DNA of 54,233 nt, taken from Acidimicrobiia bacterium. Its GTDB lineage: Bacteria; Actinomycetota; Acidimicrobiia; Spongiisociales; UBA11373. The DNA lies in contig JBBDMM010000015.1 in assembly GCA_040878325.1 (NCBI GenBank), forward strand, positions 1 to 54,233, read 5' to 3'. The stretch's first letter is position 1; each line of letters begins with the position of its first letter. Below the pieces are notes generated by a model. It was given only the letters and a program-made list of their open reading frames with translations, did not search any database and had not been told where the DNA came from. Of this stretch, positions 7,696 through 15,924 are shown in pieces. Position numbers and translations under genes: made by a program.

Positions 7696-8243
7696 TTAGT
7701 CTCACCCCCCGTGTCGGCCCTTTGCCTGCGCCGGCGTTCATGATCGGCAAGATCGGCTCCGGCATTTGGATCGCGTTCCTGGCATCGACCCTGATGCTCG
7801 CGGTGGGCGTGGTGGTCTACGACGTGTCGATCGACTTGGAACGGTTGCCGGCGGCCCTCATCACCTTCCTGTTAGGTGCCGGCTCGTTCGCCGGCCTCGG
7901 GTTGGCCCTCGGATCACTAGCTCCAACCGGCGAGAGCTCGCCCGCCATCGCCAACGCGACCTACCTTCCGCTGGCGTTTGCATCCGACGTGTTCATTGCC
8001 GTGGGTGATCCCCCCGCGGTGCTCGAGTTCATCGGGAAGGTGTTTCCACTCAAACACTTCGTGAACGCGTTTCAGGATGCCTTCAACCCACTCACCGCCG
8101 ATTTGGCGTTTCGTCCTGGCAGTTGGGCGGTGATGGCAGCCTGGGGCATCTTCGGTGCCTTGATCGCCTGGCGATTCTTTAGGTGGCAGCCTCGTCATCG
8201 AACCAGGAAAAGCCGCCGCGAACGGCGCGCCGAGGCCGGCTGA
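7696..8243 (+). pseudogene. ABC-2 type permease, C-terminal remnant
   Basis: The frame from about 7720 reads like the second half of a DrrB-type ABC-2 permease: PLPAPAFMIGKIGSG, a helix, ITFLLGAGSFAGLGLALGSLAP, then ANATYLPLAFASDVFIAV, VFPLKHFVNAFQDAFNP and a last helix. The first two or three helices and the normal N terminus are absent. The sequence before 7696 is repeat DNA that happens to stay open (the frame runs from 7560). No matching ATPase is next to it, as the downstream ATPase belongs with a FtsX-type permease. An ATG at 7740 could still give a shortened product of about 168 residues. Most simply it is a relic left after a deletion with repeats at its edge. Confidence 0.7.
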
Positions 8244-8280
8244 TCCGTTTGCGCCCGGTCCTACTCTTTCGGTTCACCTG

Positions 8281-8286
8281 AGGAGG
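8281..8286 (+). promoter_or_regulatory. strong Shine-Dalgarno AGGAGG
   Basis: AGGAGG ends five bases before the ATG at 8292 and decides that start over the in-frame GTG at 8286. Unlike many neighbours this gene is clearly SD-led. Confidence 0.75.
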
Positions 8287-8291
8287 TGCCT

Positions 8292-9020
8292 ATGGGCGGT
8301 GAATCAGCAGCCCGGGTCGAGAATGCCACCAAGATCTACGGCGAGGGTGATACCCGCGTCGTCGCGCTCGACGGCATCGCGGTTTCCTTCGAGCGGGGCC
8401 GCTTCACCGCGATCATGGGCGCCTCAGGCTCGGGCAAATCGACGCTGCTGCACTGTCTGGCGGGCCTCGACGACCTGACATCAGGCTCGGTCTTCATCGG
8501 CGACACGTCCCTCGGCGACCTCTCCGAGCGTGAGCTGACCCTGATTCGCCGCGAGCGGGTGGGGTTCATCTTTCAGTCCTTCAACCTCATCCCCACCCTC
8601 GACGCCGGGGAGAACATCACCCTCCCGGTGGCGATCGCCGGGGGCACCCCCGATGTCGCCTGGTACGACACGGTGGTCACCACGATGGGGCTCGGTGATC
8701 GACTCAAGCATCGCCCCAGCGAGCTCTCCGGGGGCCAGCAACAGCGAGTGGCCGCGGCCCGGGCACTGGTGTCCCGCCCCGAGATCGTTTTCGCCGACGA
8801 GCCGTCGGGGAACCTGGACTCGAAGTCGGGTGACGAACTGCTCGGCTTGTTGCGCCGGGCGGCGGACGAGTTCGGCCAGACCATCGTGATGGTTACTCAC
8901 GATCCGCGGGCGGCCGCCTGGGCCGACCGGGTGGTCTTCCTCGCCGACGGCCAGGTTGTGGGCGAACTCCACGATCCGACCGCCGAGCAGATCCTCGAGT
9001 TCCTCAAGGGCATGGGCTAG
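8292..9020 (+). CDS. ABC transporter ATPase (MacB/LolD type)
   Basis: A 242-residue nucleotide-binding subunit. Walker A is GASGSGKST, the Q-loop lies in FIFQSFNLIPTL, the signature is LSGGQQQR, Walker B is EIVFADEPSGNLDS and the switch His is in MVTHDPRAA. The PSGNLDS ending of Walker B marks the MacB/LolD/FtsE group that drives mechanotransmission exporters rather than solute importers. It is followed after six bases by the FtsX-type permease, so the two encode one transporter. Substrate (lipid, lipoprotein, peptide or antibiotic) is unknown. Confidence 0.93.
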   Translation: MGGESAARVENATKIYGEGDTRVVALDGIAVSFERGRFTAIMGASGSGKSTLLHCLAGLDDLTSGSVFIGDTSLGDLSERELTLIRRERVGFIFQSFNLIPTLDAGENITLPVAIAGGTPDVAWYDTVVTTMGLGDRLKHRPSELSGGQQQRVAAARALVSRPEIVFADEPSGNLDSKSGDELLGLLRRAADEFGQTIVMVTHDPRAAAWADRVVFLADGQVVGELHDPTAEQILEFLKGMG

Positions 9021-9026
9021 GCCCCA

Positions 9027-11558
9027 ATGCTGCGCATGGCCCTGAAGGGCGTCTTCGCCCACAAGGTCAGGCTGGCGCTGACCGCCCTTGCGATCGTGTT
9101 GGGCGTGGCGTTCGTCGCCGGCACCTATGTGTTCACCGACAGCATCCAGCGGTCGTTCGACGACCTGCTGGGCGAGGTCAACGAAGGGGTCGATCTCTAC
9201 GTCAGGGGCACCTCCGAATTCGGGCTGGGCGGGACCCGTATCGACGAGGACGTGGTGCAACTGGTGGCTGCGGTCCCCGGCGTGGTGATTGCCGCCCCGA
9301 GCGTCGAAGGTATCGCCCAACTGGTCGACAAGGAGGGCGAGCCGGTCGGCGGCAGCGGCCCGCCCACTTTCGGGTTCTCGTACGTGCCGGCCGGCGAGAC
9401 GCTGACCCCGGTCATCATCCGCTCGGGTGATTGGCCCCGGTCGCCCGACCAGGTGGTGATCGACTCCTACGCGGCCGACGCCAACGACTTCGAGGCGGGG
9501 GACTCCATCCAGGTGATCCTCCCCGTGGGCACCGAGACCTTCACTATCGCGGGCATCGCCGCTTTCGGCGACGCCGACAACCTGCTCGGCGCCACCCTCG
9601 CCATCTTCGAATTCGAGACCGCCCAGCGGGTGTTCGAGGCCGAAGGTCTGGTCGACTCGATCGCGGTAGTCGTCGATGACGGTGTCGACCCGCTACTGGT
9701 GCTGGCTCAAATCAGCGAGTTCCTCCCCGAGGAGACCGAAGTGGTCACCTCGACCCAGCAGACCGAGGATGAGGTCGCCCTCTTCACCGAGGGGCTGACC
9801 TTTCTCAGCACCATCCTGCTGGTGATCGCCGGGGTGGCGATCTTCGTGGGTTCCTTCCTCATCCAGAACACCTTCCGGATCATCGTGTCTCAGCGGACCC
9901 GCGAGCTCGCCCTGCTTCGGGCGATCGGGGCCACCAGACGGCAGGTGACGATGATGGTGGTGATCGAGGCCCTGATCGTCGGCCTGATCGCCGCCGTGGT
10001 CGGGGTGGGGGTGGGGATCCTGGTCGCGTTCGGCCTCAAGGCGGTGTTCTCCGCCGCCGGTTTCGGTATTCCGTCGTCGACGCTGGTGGTGGCCCCACGA
10101 ACCGTCTTGGTCAGCCTGGTGGTTGGGGTGCTGGTCACCGTGGTGGCAGCGGTGGCACCCGCGCGACGGGCCTCGCGGATCCCGCCGATCGCCGCGCTGC
10201 GAGAGGTGGCCGCTCCACCCCGCTCGCTCCGCAGCCGGATCGCCGCGGGGGCGGCGGTCACTGCCATCGGGCTGTCGTTGGTGCTGCTGGGCCTGCTGCT
10301 GGAGATCTCCAACTCCATCGCTCTGGTCGGGGTCGGTGCCTTGATCACCTTCGTCGGGGTTTCGATGCTCGCCCCTCTCGTCGCCCGCAACTTCGCTGCC
10401 GTGGCCGGGGCCCCGCTTGCCCGGTACCTCGGGGTGGTGGGCCAGCTCGCCAGGGAGAACGCCATCCGCCGGCCGCGGCGTACCGCCGCCACCGCCTCGG
10501 CGCTGATGATCGGAGTGGCGCTGGTGAGCGTGATCGCCGTGTTCCAGGCTTCGGCCAAGGCGGCTGTCGCCGACGCCTTCCGCGAGGACTTCGCCACCGA
10601 CTTCCAGGTGCGGCTCTCAGGGTTCGGTGACCCTCGCGCCTCAGGGCTGTCGTCCTCCCTCGCCCCTGAGCTCCGCCAGGTCGAGGGGGTCGAGGTGGTC
10701 GTGCGTGATCGGATGGGGGAGTATCGGGCGGGGCCCGACGGGGTCGAGAAGTTCTTGCTCGGCGTCGACGGTCCGCTCGACCTGGTCGCCGCCCTGGAGA
10801 TGCGCGAGGGGGAAGTCGCCGACCTCGGGCCGGGTACGGCACTGCTCTCCGTAGAGGAGGCGAACTCGTTCAAAGTGGGCGCGGGGGACTCGTTCCAGAT
10901 CCAGTTGCCGTCGGGGCGTTTTGTCGAACTCACCGTCGCCGGGATCTTCGAGGAGTCACCGATCGGAGTGCCGCTGATCATCGACCTGGCCACCTTCGAG
11001 GAGAACATCGACTTCAACCTCGACCGGTTCATCTACATCCTTCTCGAGGAAGGAGCCGACCCCGAGGCGGTACGGCCGGCAATCGAGCAGGTCACCGATC
11101 GCTACCCCAATGCCGCCCTCACCAACACCGAAGAACTGATCGCAGACATTGAGGAGCAGATCGACGACCTGCTCAACCTGTTGGTGGTGCTGCTCGGCTT
11201 TGCACTCATCATCGCCCTGCTCGGGATCATCAACACGCTTGCCCTGTCGATCTCGGAGCGCCGGCGCGAGATCGGGCTGCTCCGGGCAGTCGGCATGCAG
11301 CGCCGCCAGGTGCGCCGGATGATCCGCTGGGAGGCGGTGCTGATCGCGGTGTTCGGCGGTTTGCTCGGCCTGCTGGTGGGGGTGGTGCTCGGTTCGGCCA
11401 TCGTGCTGTCGGTTGGCCAGGGCCTCACTCTGGCGATCCCGTGGACCCAGCTGGCCATCTACGTGCTCCTCGCCGGGATCGGTGGAGTGATCGCCGCGAT
11501 AGTGCCGGCACGCCGAGGCGCCCGGATGGACATCCTTGAGGCGATTTCGTATGAGTAG
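9027..11558 (+). CDS. FtsX-type ABC permease, duplicated
   Basis: An 843-residue permease with two MacB-PCD/FtsX units. An N-terminal helix (LALTALAIVLGVAFVAGTYVF) leads into a large extracytoplasmic domain to about residue 245. Three helices of the first FtsX domain follow, with the coupling motif SQRTRELALLRAIGATRRQV. A second unit repeats this, with SERRREIGLLRAVGMQRRQV near residues 745-765. The double architecture is usual for actinobacterial exporters of this class. It works with the ATPase at 8292-9020. The stop is followed closely by heptamer repeats. Confidence 0.92.
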   Translation: MLRMALKGVFAHKVRLALTALAIVLGVAFVAGTYVFTDSIQRSFDDLLGEVNEGVDLYVRGTSEFGLGGTRIDEDVVQLVAAVPGVVIAAPSVEGIAQLVDKEGEPVGGSGPPTFGFSYVPAGETLTPVIIRSGDWPRSPDQVVIDSYAADANDFEAGDSIQVILPVGTETFTIAGIAAFGDADNLLGATLAIFEFETAQRVFEAEGLVDSIAVVVDDGVDPLLVLAQISEFLPEETEVVTSTQQTEDEVALFTEGLTFLSTILLVIAGVAIFVGSFLIQNTFRIIVSQRTRELALLRAIGATRRQVTMMVVIEALIVGLIAAVVGVGVGILVAFGLKAVFSAAGFGIPSSTLVVAPRTVLVSLVVGVLVTVVAAVAPARRASRIPPIAALREVAAPPRSLRSRIAAGAAVTAIGLSLVLLGLLLEISNSIALVGVGALITFVGVSMLAPLVARNFAAVAGAPLARYLGVVGQLARENAIRRPRRTAATASALMIGVALVSVIAVFQASAKAAVADAFREDFATDFQVRLSGFGDPRASGLSSSLAPELRQVEGVEVVVRDRMGEYRAGPDGVEKFLLGVDGPLDLVAALEMREGEVADLGPGTALLSVEEANSFKVGAGDSFQIQLPSGRFVELTVAGIFEESPIGVPLIIDLATFEENIDFNLDRFIYILLEEGADPEAVRPAIEQVTDRYPNAALTNTEELIADIEEQIDDLLNLLVVLLGFALIIALLGIINTLALSISERRREIGLLRAVGMQRRQVRRMIRWEAVLIAVFGGLLGLLVGVVLGSAIVLSVGQGLTLAIPWTQLAIYVLLAGIGGVIAAIVPARRGARMDILEAISYE

Positions 11559-11560
11559 GC

Positions 11561-11639
11561 CGCCTTCCGCCTTCCGCCATCCGCCTTCCGCAAGACAGGA
11601 GTAACGCCGCCCGCCACCCGCCTCCCGCCTCCGGCAAGA
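11561..11639. repeat. two CGCCTTC-type heptamer arrays
   Basis: First array CGCCTTC, CGCCTTC, CGCCATC, CGCCTTC then CGCAAGA (11561-11595). Second array CGCCGCC, CGCCACC, CGCCTCC, CGCCTCC then GGCAAGA (11605-11639). Both keep a strict 7-nt period and both end in GCAAGA, whose complement TCTTGC leads arrays at 16821 and 27906. Confidence 0.85.
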
Positions 11640-11670
11640 CAAGAGAAGAGGTTTCACCTCCCGCAGGACA

Positions 11671-12393
11671 TCACCCGGTTAGGGCGTGCTGGCGGAGGCG
11701 GTTGTAGAGGGGGCGGCACTCGGCCAACAGGGGGATCAGGTGACCCGGCATCGGCGGGACGCCGGGCTCGGAGGGTTCGAAGCCGGTGGACCGATGCACC
11801 CGCTGGTACCAATGCTGGGCCCAGACCCCATCCTCCGGCTTGGGGCCGGCCGGCCACGAGAGCATCGCCGGGTCGAAGTCGAGTCCCAGGCGATCGCACA
11901 AGGCCGCCAGCACCCCGGGAGGGTCCGCGAGGAGCAACCGGGAGTCGAGCACCAGCGGAGAGCGGCCTGCGTGCTCCATCCGCTCCAGCAGCCTCACCTG
12001 CATCGGAAGACTGGTCCCCTCCAGGGTGGGGTTGGGCACCTGCTTCACCAGCGAAGGCAGCATCTCCATCGGGTCACGGGTGAGGAGCACGTTGTCGGCA
12101 CGGTCGACGAGGGAGAGATCGAGGTCGACCAGGTGGTGGGCCATGTGCTTTAAGAAGCGCACCGGGGTCGGCGAGGGTCCGAACACGACCGTCTCGATCA
12201 CATGCGCCCCGTCGGTGTCCTGGGAGGCGATGACGTTCTGAACCACGGGGTGCTCGACTCCGGTCGCGGCGAGGTAATGGGCGTAGAGCGGCTCGTCGAC
12301 CACGCTGGTGTCGGACCGCTCGCGGAACGAGTACATCAGGGCGGTCGAGACGTTGCGGGGACCCGACCACAGGCAGATCCGCTTCGTGGTCAA
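11671..12393 (-). CDS. sulfotransferase-like P-loop protein
   Basis: A 240-residue protein opening with CLWSGPRNVSTALMYSF, a sulfotransferase-type phosphate loop, followed by VVDEPLYAHYL. A second family motif, LLTRDPMEMLPSL, matches the 3'-phosphate region. It is not closely similar to the sulfotransferase at 564. Its ATG overlaps the stop of the upstream class IV aminotransferase-like gene (ATGA), so the two are translationally coupled. I recall that plant BCAT-like proteins carry a similar sulfotransferase-like domain fused to an aminotransferase domain, which would make this a split version of the same pairing. Reaction and substrate are unknown. Confidence 0.8.
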   Translation of the reverse strand: MTTKRICLWSGPRNVSTALMYSFRERSDTSVVDEPLYAHYLAATGVEHPVVQNVIASQDTDGAHVIETVVFGPSPTPVRFLKHMAHHLVDLDLSLVDRADNVLLTRDPMEMLPSLVKQVPNPTLEGTSLPMQVRLLERMEHAGRSPLVLDSRLLLADPPGVLAALCDRLGLDFDPAMLSWPAGPKPEDGVWAQHWYQRVHRSTGFEPSEPGVPPMPGHLIPLLAECRPLYNRLRQHALTG

Positions 12394-13304
12394 CCGCCCG
12401 TCTCCCGCTCCACCCGGGCCTCGTAGAGAGCCCTGAGGCGATCCGTCATCGGGCGGAGCTTCCCGTCACCGATCGGGTTGCCGTCGATGGCGGCGACCGG
12501 GGTGAGGCCACCGAATGTGCCCGTGACGAATGCCTCATCGGCCGGGTGGGCGTCAGCCAGGGTGAAGGCGCGTTCGTGCGCCGGAATGCCCGCAGCGCGG
12601 GCCTCCTCCAGAACCACGGCGCGAGTGATGCCGGGAAGGTTCGCATGGCCCACGGAGGTCCACAGCTCGCCGCGGGTGACGATGAAGAAGTTGGTGGCGT
12701 TGCAGGTGGCCACATGGCCCTCGGTGTCGAGCATCAGGGCCTCGTCGGCGCCCGCCTCGGTCGCCTCTACGAGGGCGATGACCTCATGGAGCTTCGAATG
12801 GGAGTTGAGGCGTTGGTCGAGCGTGTCAGGCGGGGGACGGCGCACCGTGGAAGTCGCCAGCTTGATCCCGCGGTCGCGGACGGTTGGGTCGGCCTGTTTC
12901 CACTCGGCGATCACCACGACGTTGGGTCCGCCAACCAGGTTGGCCGGATGCTGCGACGGAGTCTTCTTGTCCCCCCGGGTGATCATCAATCGAACGTGGA
13001 CGCCGTCGGTCATGCCGTTGCGGTCGACGACTTCATGGAGCAGGGCCTCGATCCCGGCGCGATCGAACCCGCACTCGATCGAGGCGACGTCCAGCCCGTG
13101 AAACAGCCGGTCGAGATGTCGATCGAGGAATGCGAACTCGCCGTGGTGGAGCCGGATCCCCTCCCAGATGCCGTCACCGATCAGGAATCCCGAATCGAAG
13201 ACCGAGATCCTGGCCTGGTCGCGGGGGAGGAACTCCCCGTTCACGTAGACGAGCACGCCGGCATTGCGGTCGTCGTGCAGGGCCGAATGGGTGGTGGGCG
13301 CCAC
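12390..13304 (-). CDS. class IV aminotransferase-like protein
   Basis: A 304-residue protein with the fold-type IV PLP enzyme pattern (branched-chain/D-amino-acid aminotransferase family): VYVNGEFLPRDQARISVFDSG, GIWEGIRLHHG, and C-terminal LPGITRAVVLEEARAAGI. By eye, the canonical PLP-lysine position (K-[ST]-x-N in relatives) reads N-S-H-S, with the nearest Lys four residues later. The glutamate that contacts the pyridine nitrogen reads Thr (VATCNATN). It may therefore be a divergent subfamily or a non-catalytic PLP-fold protein. The GTG at 13304 is chosen because TACGCT lies seven bases upstream. It forms a two-gene operon with the sulfotransferase-like gene. Confidence 0.82.
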   Translation of the reverse strand: MAPTTHSALHDDRNAGVLVYVNGEFLPRDQARISVFDSGFLIGDGIWEGIRLHHGEFAFLDRHLDRLFHGLDVASIECGFDRAGIEALLHEVVDRNGMTDGVHVRLMITRGDKKTPSQHPANLVGGPNVVVIAEWKQADPTVRDRGIKLATSTVRRPPPDTLDQRLNSHSKLHEVIALVEATEAGADEALMLDTEGHVATCNATNFFIVTRGELWTSVGHANLPGITRAVVLEEARAAGIPAHERAFTLADAHPADEAFVTGTFGGLTPVAAIDGNPIGDGKLRPMTDRLRALYEARVERETGG

Positions 13305-13311
13305 CGCCGGC

Positions 13312-13317
13312 AGCGTA
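13312..13317 (-). promoter_or_regulatory. leaderless -10 box TACGCT
   Basis: TACGCT on the minus strand, seven bases before the GTG at 13304. Confidence 0.55.
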
Positions 13318-13367
13318 GTGAGGCAGGGTCGCCCCCATAGCCTCGGTCAGCCCGATAATCGACGGTC

Positions 13368-13373
13368 TAGCCT
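13368..13373 (+). promoter_or_regulatory. leaderless -10 box TAGCCT
   Basis: TAGCCT seven bases before the GTG at 13381. It and the minus-strand box at 13312 form a compact divergent promoter region. Confidence 0.6.
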
Positions 13374-13380
13374 CGCGGGT

Positions 13381-14289
13381 GTGATCGACCGCATCGCCGA
13401 TTGGCTGAACCTCACCCATACCCAGTCCCAACTGGTGCTGACCGCAGTCTGGCTTGTCGGCCTGGTCGTCATTCGTGCGGCGGTGCTGGCGATCGTGAAG
13501 CGGCGGATCGAGGACACCGGGGTCTGGTACCGAACCCGCAAGTTCCTCAGCTACGCGATCGGGCTCATCGGTGCGATCGTGGTGGTGACGCTGTGGGTGG
13601 AGGGCAGCGGCATCCCCACCTACATCGGGTTCCTCACTGCGGGACTCGCCATCGCTCTCTCGGATGTGCTCAAGAACCTGGCGGGCTGGCTGTACATCGT
13701 CGTTCGGCGCCCGTTCCGGCTGGGCGAGCGCATCGAGGTCAGGGGCCACAAGGGCGATGTGGTGGACATCCGCGCGTTCCGCTTCACCTTGTTCGAGATC
13801 GGCACCGACCGCGTCGATGCCGAGCAGCCCACCGGTCGGCTGCTCCACATGCCCAACGGGACGCTATTCACCGAGCCGGTCGCCAACTACACCGAGGGCT
13901 TCCGGTACCTGTGGCTCGAGATCCCGGTGCTGGTCACCTTCGAGTCAAATTGGGAGGAGGCCGAGCAGATCCTGTCGCGGGTCATCGAGGAAGTCGCTCC
14001 CGATCGGTCCGAGGTCGCCGCCGGCCTCGAGCTCCGCAAGTCCGCCGATCACTACCGGATCGGGATCACGATGCTCGACCCGGTCGTGTTCGTGACGGTC
14101 CGGGACAGCGGGATCCTGCTGACGGCAAGGGTGGTGGCAGCAGTCGGCCGTACCCGGCAGATGGAACAGGAGATCTGGAAGGGCTTTCTGCGGGCGATCG
14201 CCGATCGGCCCGACATCGAGCTCGCCTACCACACGATTCGGACCCACCTGCGCGGCCCGATCGAGCTACAGGATCGCGGGGAGAAGTAG
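13381..14289 (+). CDS. MscS-type mechanosensitive channel
   Basis: A 302-residue small-conductance mechanosensitive channel homologue. Helices lie near residues 14-34, 50-70 and 78-105. The pore-lining helix and beta domain are seen as GFLTAGLAIALSDVLKNLAGW and RRPFRLGERIEVRGHKGDVVDI, the classic MscS signature. The C-terminal alpha/beta vestibule follows. It releases solutes under hypo-osmotic stress from the inner membrane. A longer frame from an ATG at 13264 would overlap the divergent gene and its promoter, so the leaderless GTG at 13381 is preferred. The TAG stop overlaps the first unit of a heptamer array. Confidence 0.9.
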   Translation: MIDRIADWLNLTHTQSQLVLTAVWLVGLVVIRAAVLAIVKRRIEDTGVWYRTRKFLSYAIGLIGAIVVVTLWVEGSGIPTYIGFLTAGLAIALSDVLKNLAGWLYIVVRRPFRLGERIEVRGHKGDVVDIRAFRFTLFEIGTDRVDAEQPTGRLLHMPNGTLFTEPVANYTEGFRYLWLEIPVLVTFESNWEEAEQILSRVIEEVAPDRSEVAAGLELRKSADHYRIGITMLDPVVFVTVRDSGILLTARVVAAVGRTRQMEQEIWKGFLRAIADRPDIELAYHTIRTHLRGPIELQDRGEK

Positions 14290-14344
14290 CGATTGGCGAT
14301 TGGCGATTAGCGATTGCGGTAGCGGGTAGTGGGAGGCGGGTAGC
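14289..14344. repeat. GCGATTG heptamer array
   Basis: Eight consecutive 7-mers: GCGATTG, GCGATTG, GCGATTA, GCGATTG, CGGTAGC, GGGTAGT, GGGAGGC, GGGTAGC. Two unrelated unit types are joined without losing the 7-nt phase. The array starts on the last base of the mscS stop codon. Confidence 0.88.
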
Positions 14345-14367
14345 CGCTTACGCGCGACAATCCCTCC

Positions 14368-15036
14368 ATGTGCGGTCGATTCGTCCAGGCCCAGAGCGCC
14401 CAGTCCTACGCCGACCACTTCGGGGCGGGCTTGGCGCTGCCCGAGTCGCTCGATCCCTCGTGGAACGTCGCGCCAACCGACGAGGTCTACGCAGTCGCTC
14501 AACACGAGGGCGCGCGGACTCTGGGGAAGTTCAAATGGGGACTGATCCCCTGGTACTCGGATTCACCGAAGGTCGCTTCGAAGCACATCAACGCCCGGGC
14601 GGAGACGGTTGCCTCGAAACCGGCCTTCAAGGATTCCTTCGCTCGTCGCCGTTGCATCGTCCCGGCCGACGGGTTCTACGAGTGGGAGCGGCTCGAGTCG
14701 GGCGGGAAGCTGCCCCACTTCATCCACTCGATCGACGGGGAGCCGCTCGCCCTGGCGGGACTCTGGGCCTCGTGGCGCGACCCGGAGGGCGAGCGGATCA
14801 CCACTTGCACCATCGTCACCACCAAGCCGAACGAACTCGTCGGCAAGATTCACGACCGAATGCCGGTGGTGCTCCCGTCCGATACATGGGAGCGCTGGCT
14901 CGACCCCACCTTTGACGACGCAGGGTCGTTGCGGTCGATGCTGGTGGCAGCCGACCGACTGATCGAACACCCGGTCTCGACCCTGGTCAACAGCGTGATG
15001 AACAACTTTCCGGAGTGCGCCGAACCCCTCCGGTGA
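14368..15036 (+). CDS. SRAP (YedK/HMCES) DNA-protein crosslink protein
   Basis: A 222-residue SOS-response-associated peptidase family protein. All hallmark residues are present: catalytic Cys2 right after the start Met, Asn75 in HINARAET, Glu105 in GFYEW and His162 in HDRMP. Proteins of this family form a thiazolidine crosslink to abasic sites in single-stranded DNA and shield them from strand cleavage. The start at 14368 is fixed by the need for Cys at position 2. It stands alone after the MscS gene and converges on the hydrolase gene ten bases away. Confidence 0.95.
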   Translation: MCGRFVQAQSAQSYADHFGAGLALPESLDPSWNVAPTDEVYAVAQHEGARTLGKFKWGLIPWYSDSPKVASKHINARAETVASKPAFKDSFARRRCIVPADGFYEWERLESGGKLPHFIHSIDGEPLALAGLWASWRDPEGERITTCTIVTTKPNELVGKIHDRMPVVLPSDTWERWLDPTFDDAGSLRSMLVAADRLIEHPVSTLVNSVMNNFPECAEPLR

Positions 15037-15045
15037 CCTCGCGGC

Positions 15046-15924
15046 TCAGGATCGGGCGAAGGGGACCGAGTGCTCCCAATCGGCGAGGAGGGTTCGCAGC
15101 GACGACACCAGCGAGAGCGGCTGGTCGAGGAGCAGATGGTGATGGGCCTCGGGGATCGTGACCATCGGAGACACCCTGCCCATCAGGTCGTACATATAGG
15201 CCGCGGTGTCTTCGGGTACTACGACGCTGTGCTCACCCCGCAGCACCGCCACCCGGCAGCGGACCGACGCCAGCTGGTCGTTCATCGCCACCATCGTGTG
15301 GGTGAAGAGGTTCGGATCGAACTTCCACGTCCAGCCGTGGGGGGTCTCCTTCAGTGAGTGCCTGGCGACATGGTCGAGCACCCAGGGCTCGGGGTCGGGC
15401 TGCGGGGGGATCAAGTGGAAGTGCCCCAGGGCGATCTCCAACTCCGGATAGATCCCTGGCGACCGGAAGGCGCGGCCCCGGGTTCCCTCCTCCGACTCTG
15501 GGTCGGGACGCCGCACCGGGGAGTCGACGATGACGGCCCCGGCGAGTTCCTCGCCGTACGTGGCTGCGGTCTGGATGGTCACGAGGCCGCCGAGCGAGTG
15601 ACCGATGACAACCGGTGGCCCCGGGAACCCTGCCGCCTTCGCCACCGATACGACCTCCCTTGCCCAGATGTCATGGGAGTACCGCTCGCGCCATCCGCTC
15701 TCGCCGTGGCCGCTCAGGTCGATCGCCGCCACGTGGTAGTGGGACGTGAAGAGTGGGGCGAGATGAGCCCACCATTCGGCGTGGGCCGCGCCTCCGTGCA
15801 CGAACACGAGCCCGGGGTGCCCGACATCTCCCCATTCCACGAAATGGACTGAGGCGCCGTCGACATCGACCCGCCGATCCCGGCGCGCGGCCGTCAGCGC
15901 TCTGGTGAACCACGCCGGGGTCAT
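15046..15924 (-). CDS. alpha/beta hydrolase
   Basis: A 292-residue serine hydrolase. The oxyanion region is VFVHGGAAHAEWW, the nucleophile elbow GHSLGG, and the catalytic His lies in EAHHHLLLDQP near the C terminus. HGESGW after the first strand is typical of esterases and lipases of this fold. The ATG at 15924 overlaps the stop of the MBL hydrolase (ATGA), so both are made from one mRNA. Substrate unknown; a carboxylester or thioester is plausible next to a metallo-hydrolase. A longer upstream frame is a shadow. Confidence 0.88.
   Translation of the reverse strand: MTPAWFTRALTAARRDRRVDVDGASVHFVEWGDVGHPGLVFVHGGAAHAEWWAHLAPLFTSHYHVAAIDLSGHGESGWRERYSHDIWAREVVSVAKAAGFPGPPVVIGHSLGGLVTIQTAATYGEELAGAVIVDSPVRRPDPESEEGTRGRAFRSPGIYPELEIALGHFHLIPPQPDPEPWVLDHVARHSLKETPHGWTWKFDPNLFTHTMVAMNDQLASVRCRVAVLRGEHSVVVPEDTAAYMYDLMGRVSPMVTIPEAHHHLLLDQPLSLVSSLRTLLADWEHSVPFARS

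Noticed and set aside
7560-7700. N-terminal part of the open frame before the ABC-2 remnant
   Set aside because: It is low-complexity translation of repeat DNA (Ala/Gly/Pro/Lys) and not protein-like.
12390-13304. Standard branched-chain aminotransferase (ilvE)
   Set aside because: The PLP Lys and pyridine Glu positions do not match, and it pairs with a sulfotransferase-like gene, so no gene symbol was assigned.
13401-14915. 504-residue frame spanning mscS and SRAP
   Set aside because: It is Arg/Pro-rich, out of frame with both real genes, and has no recognisable domain.
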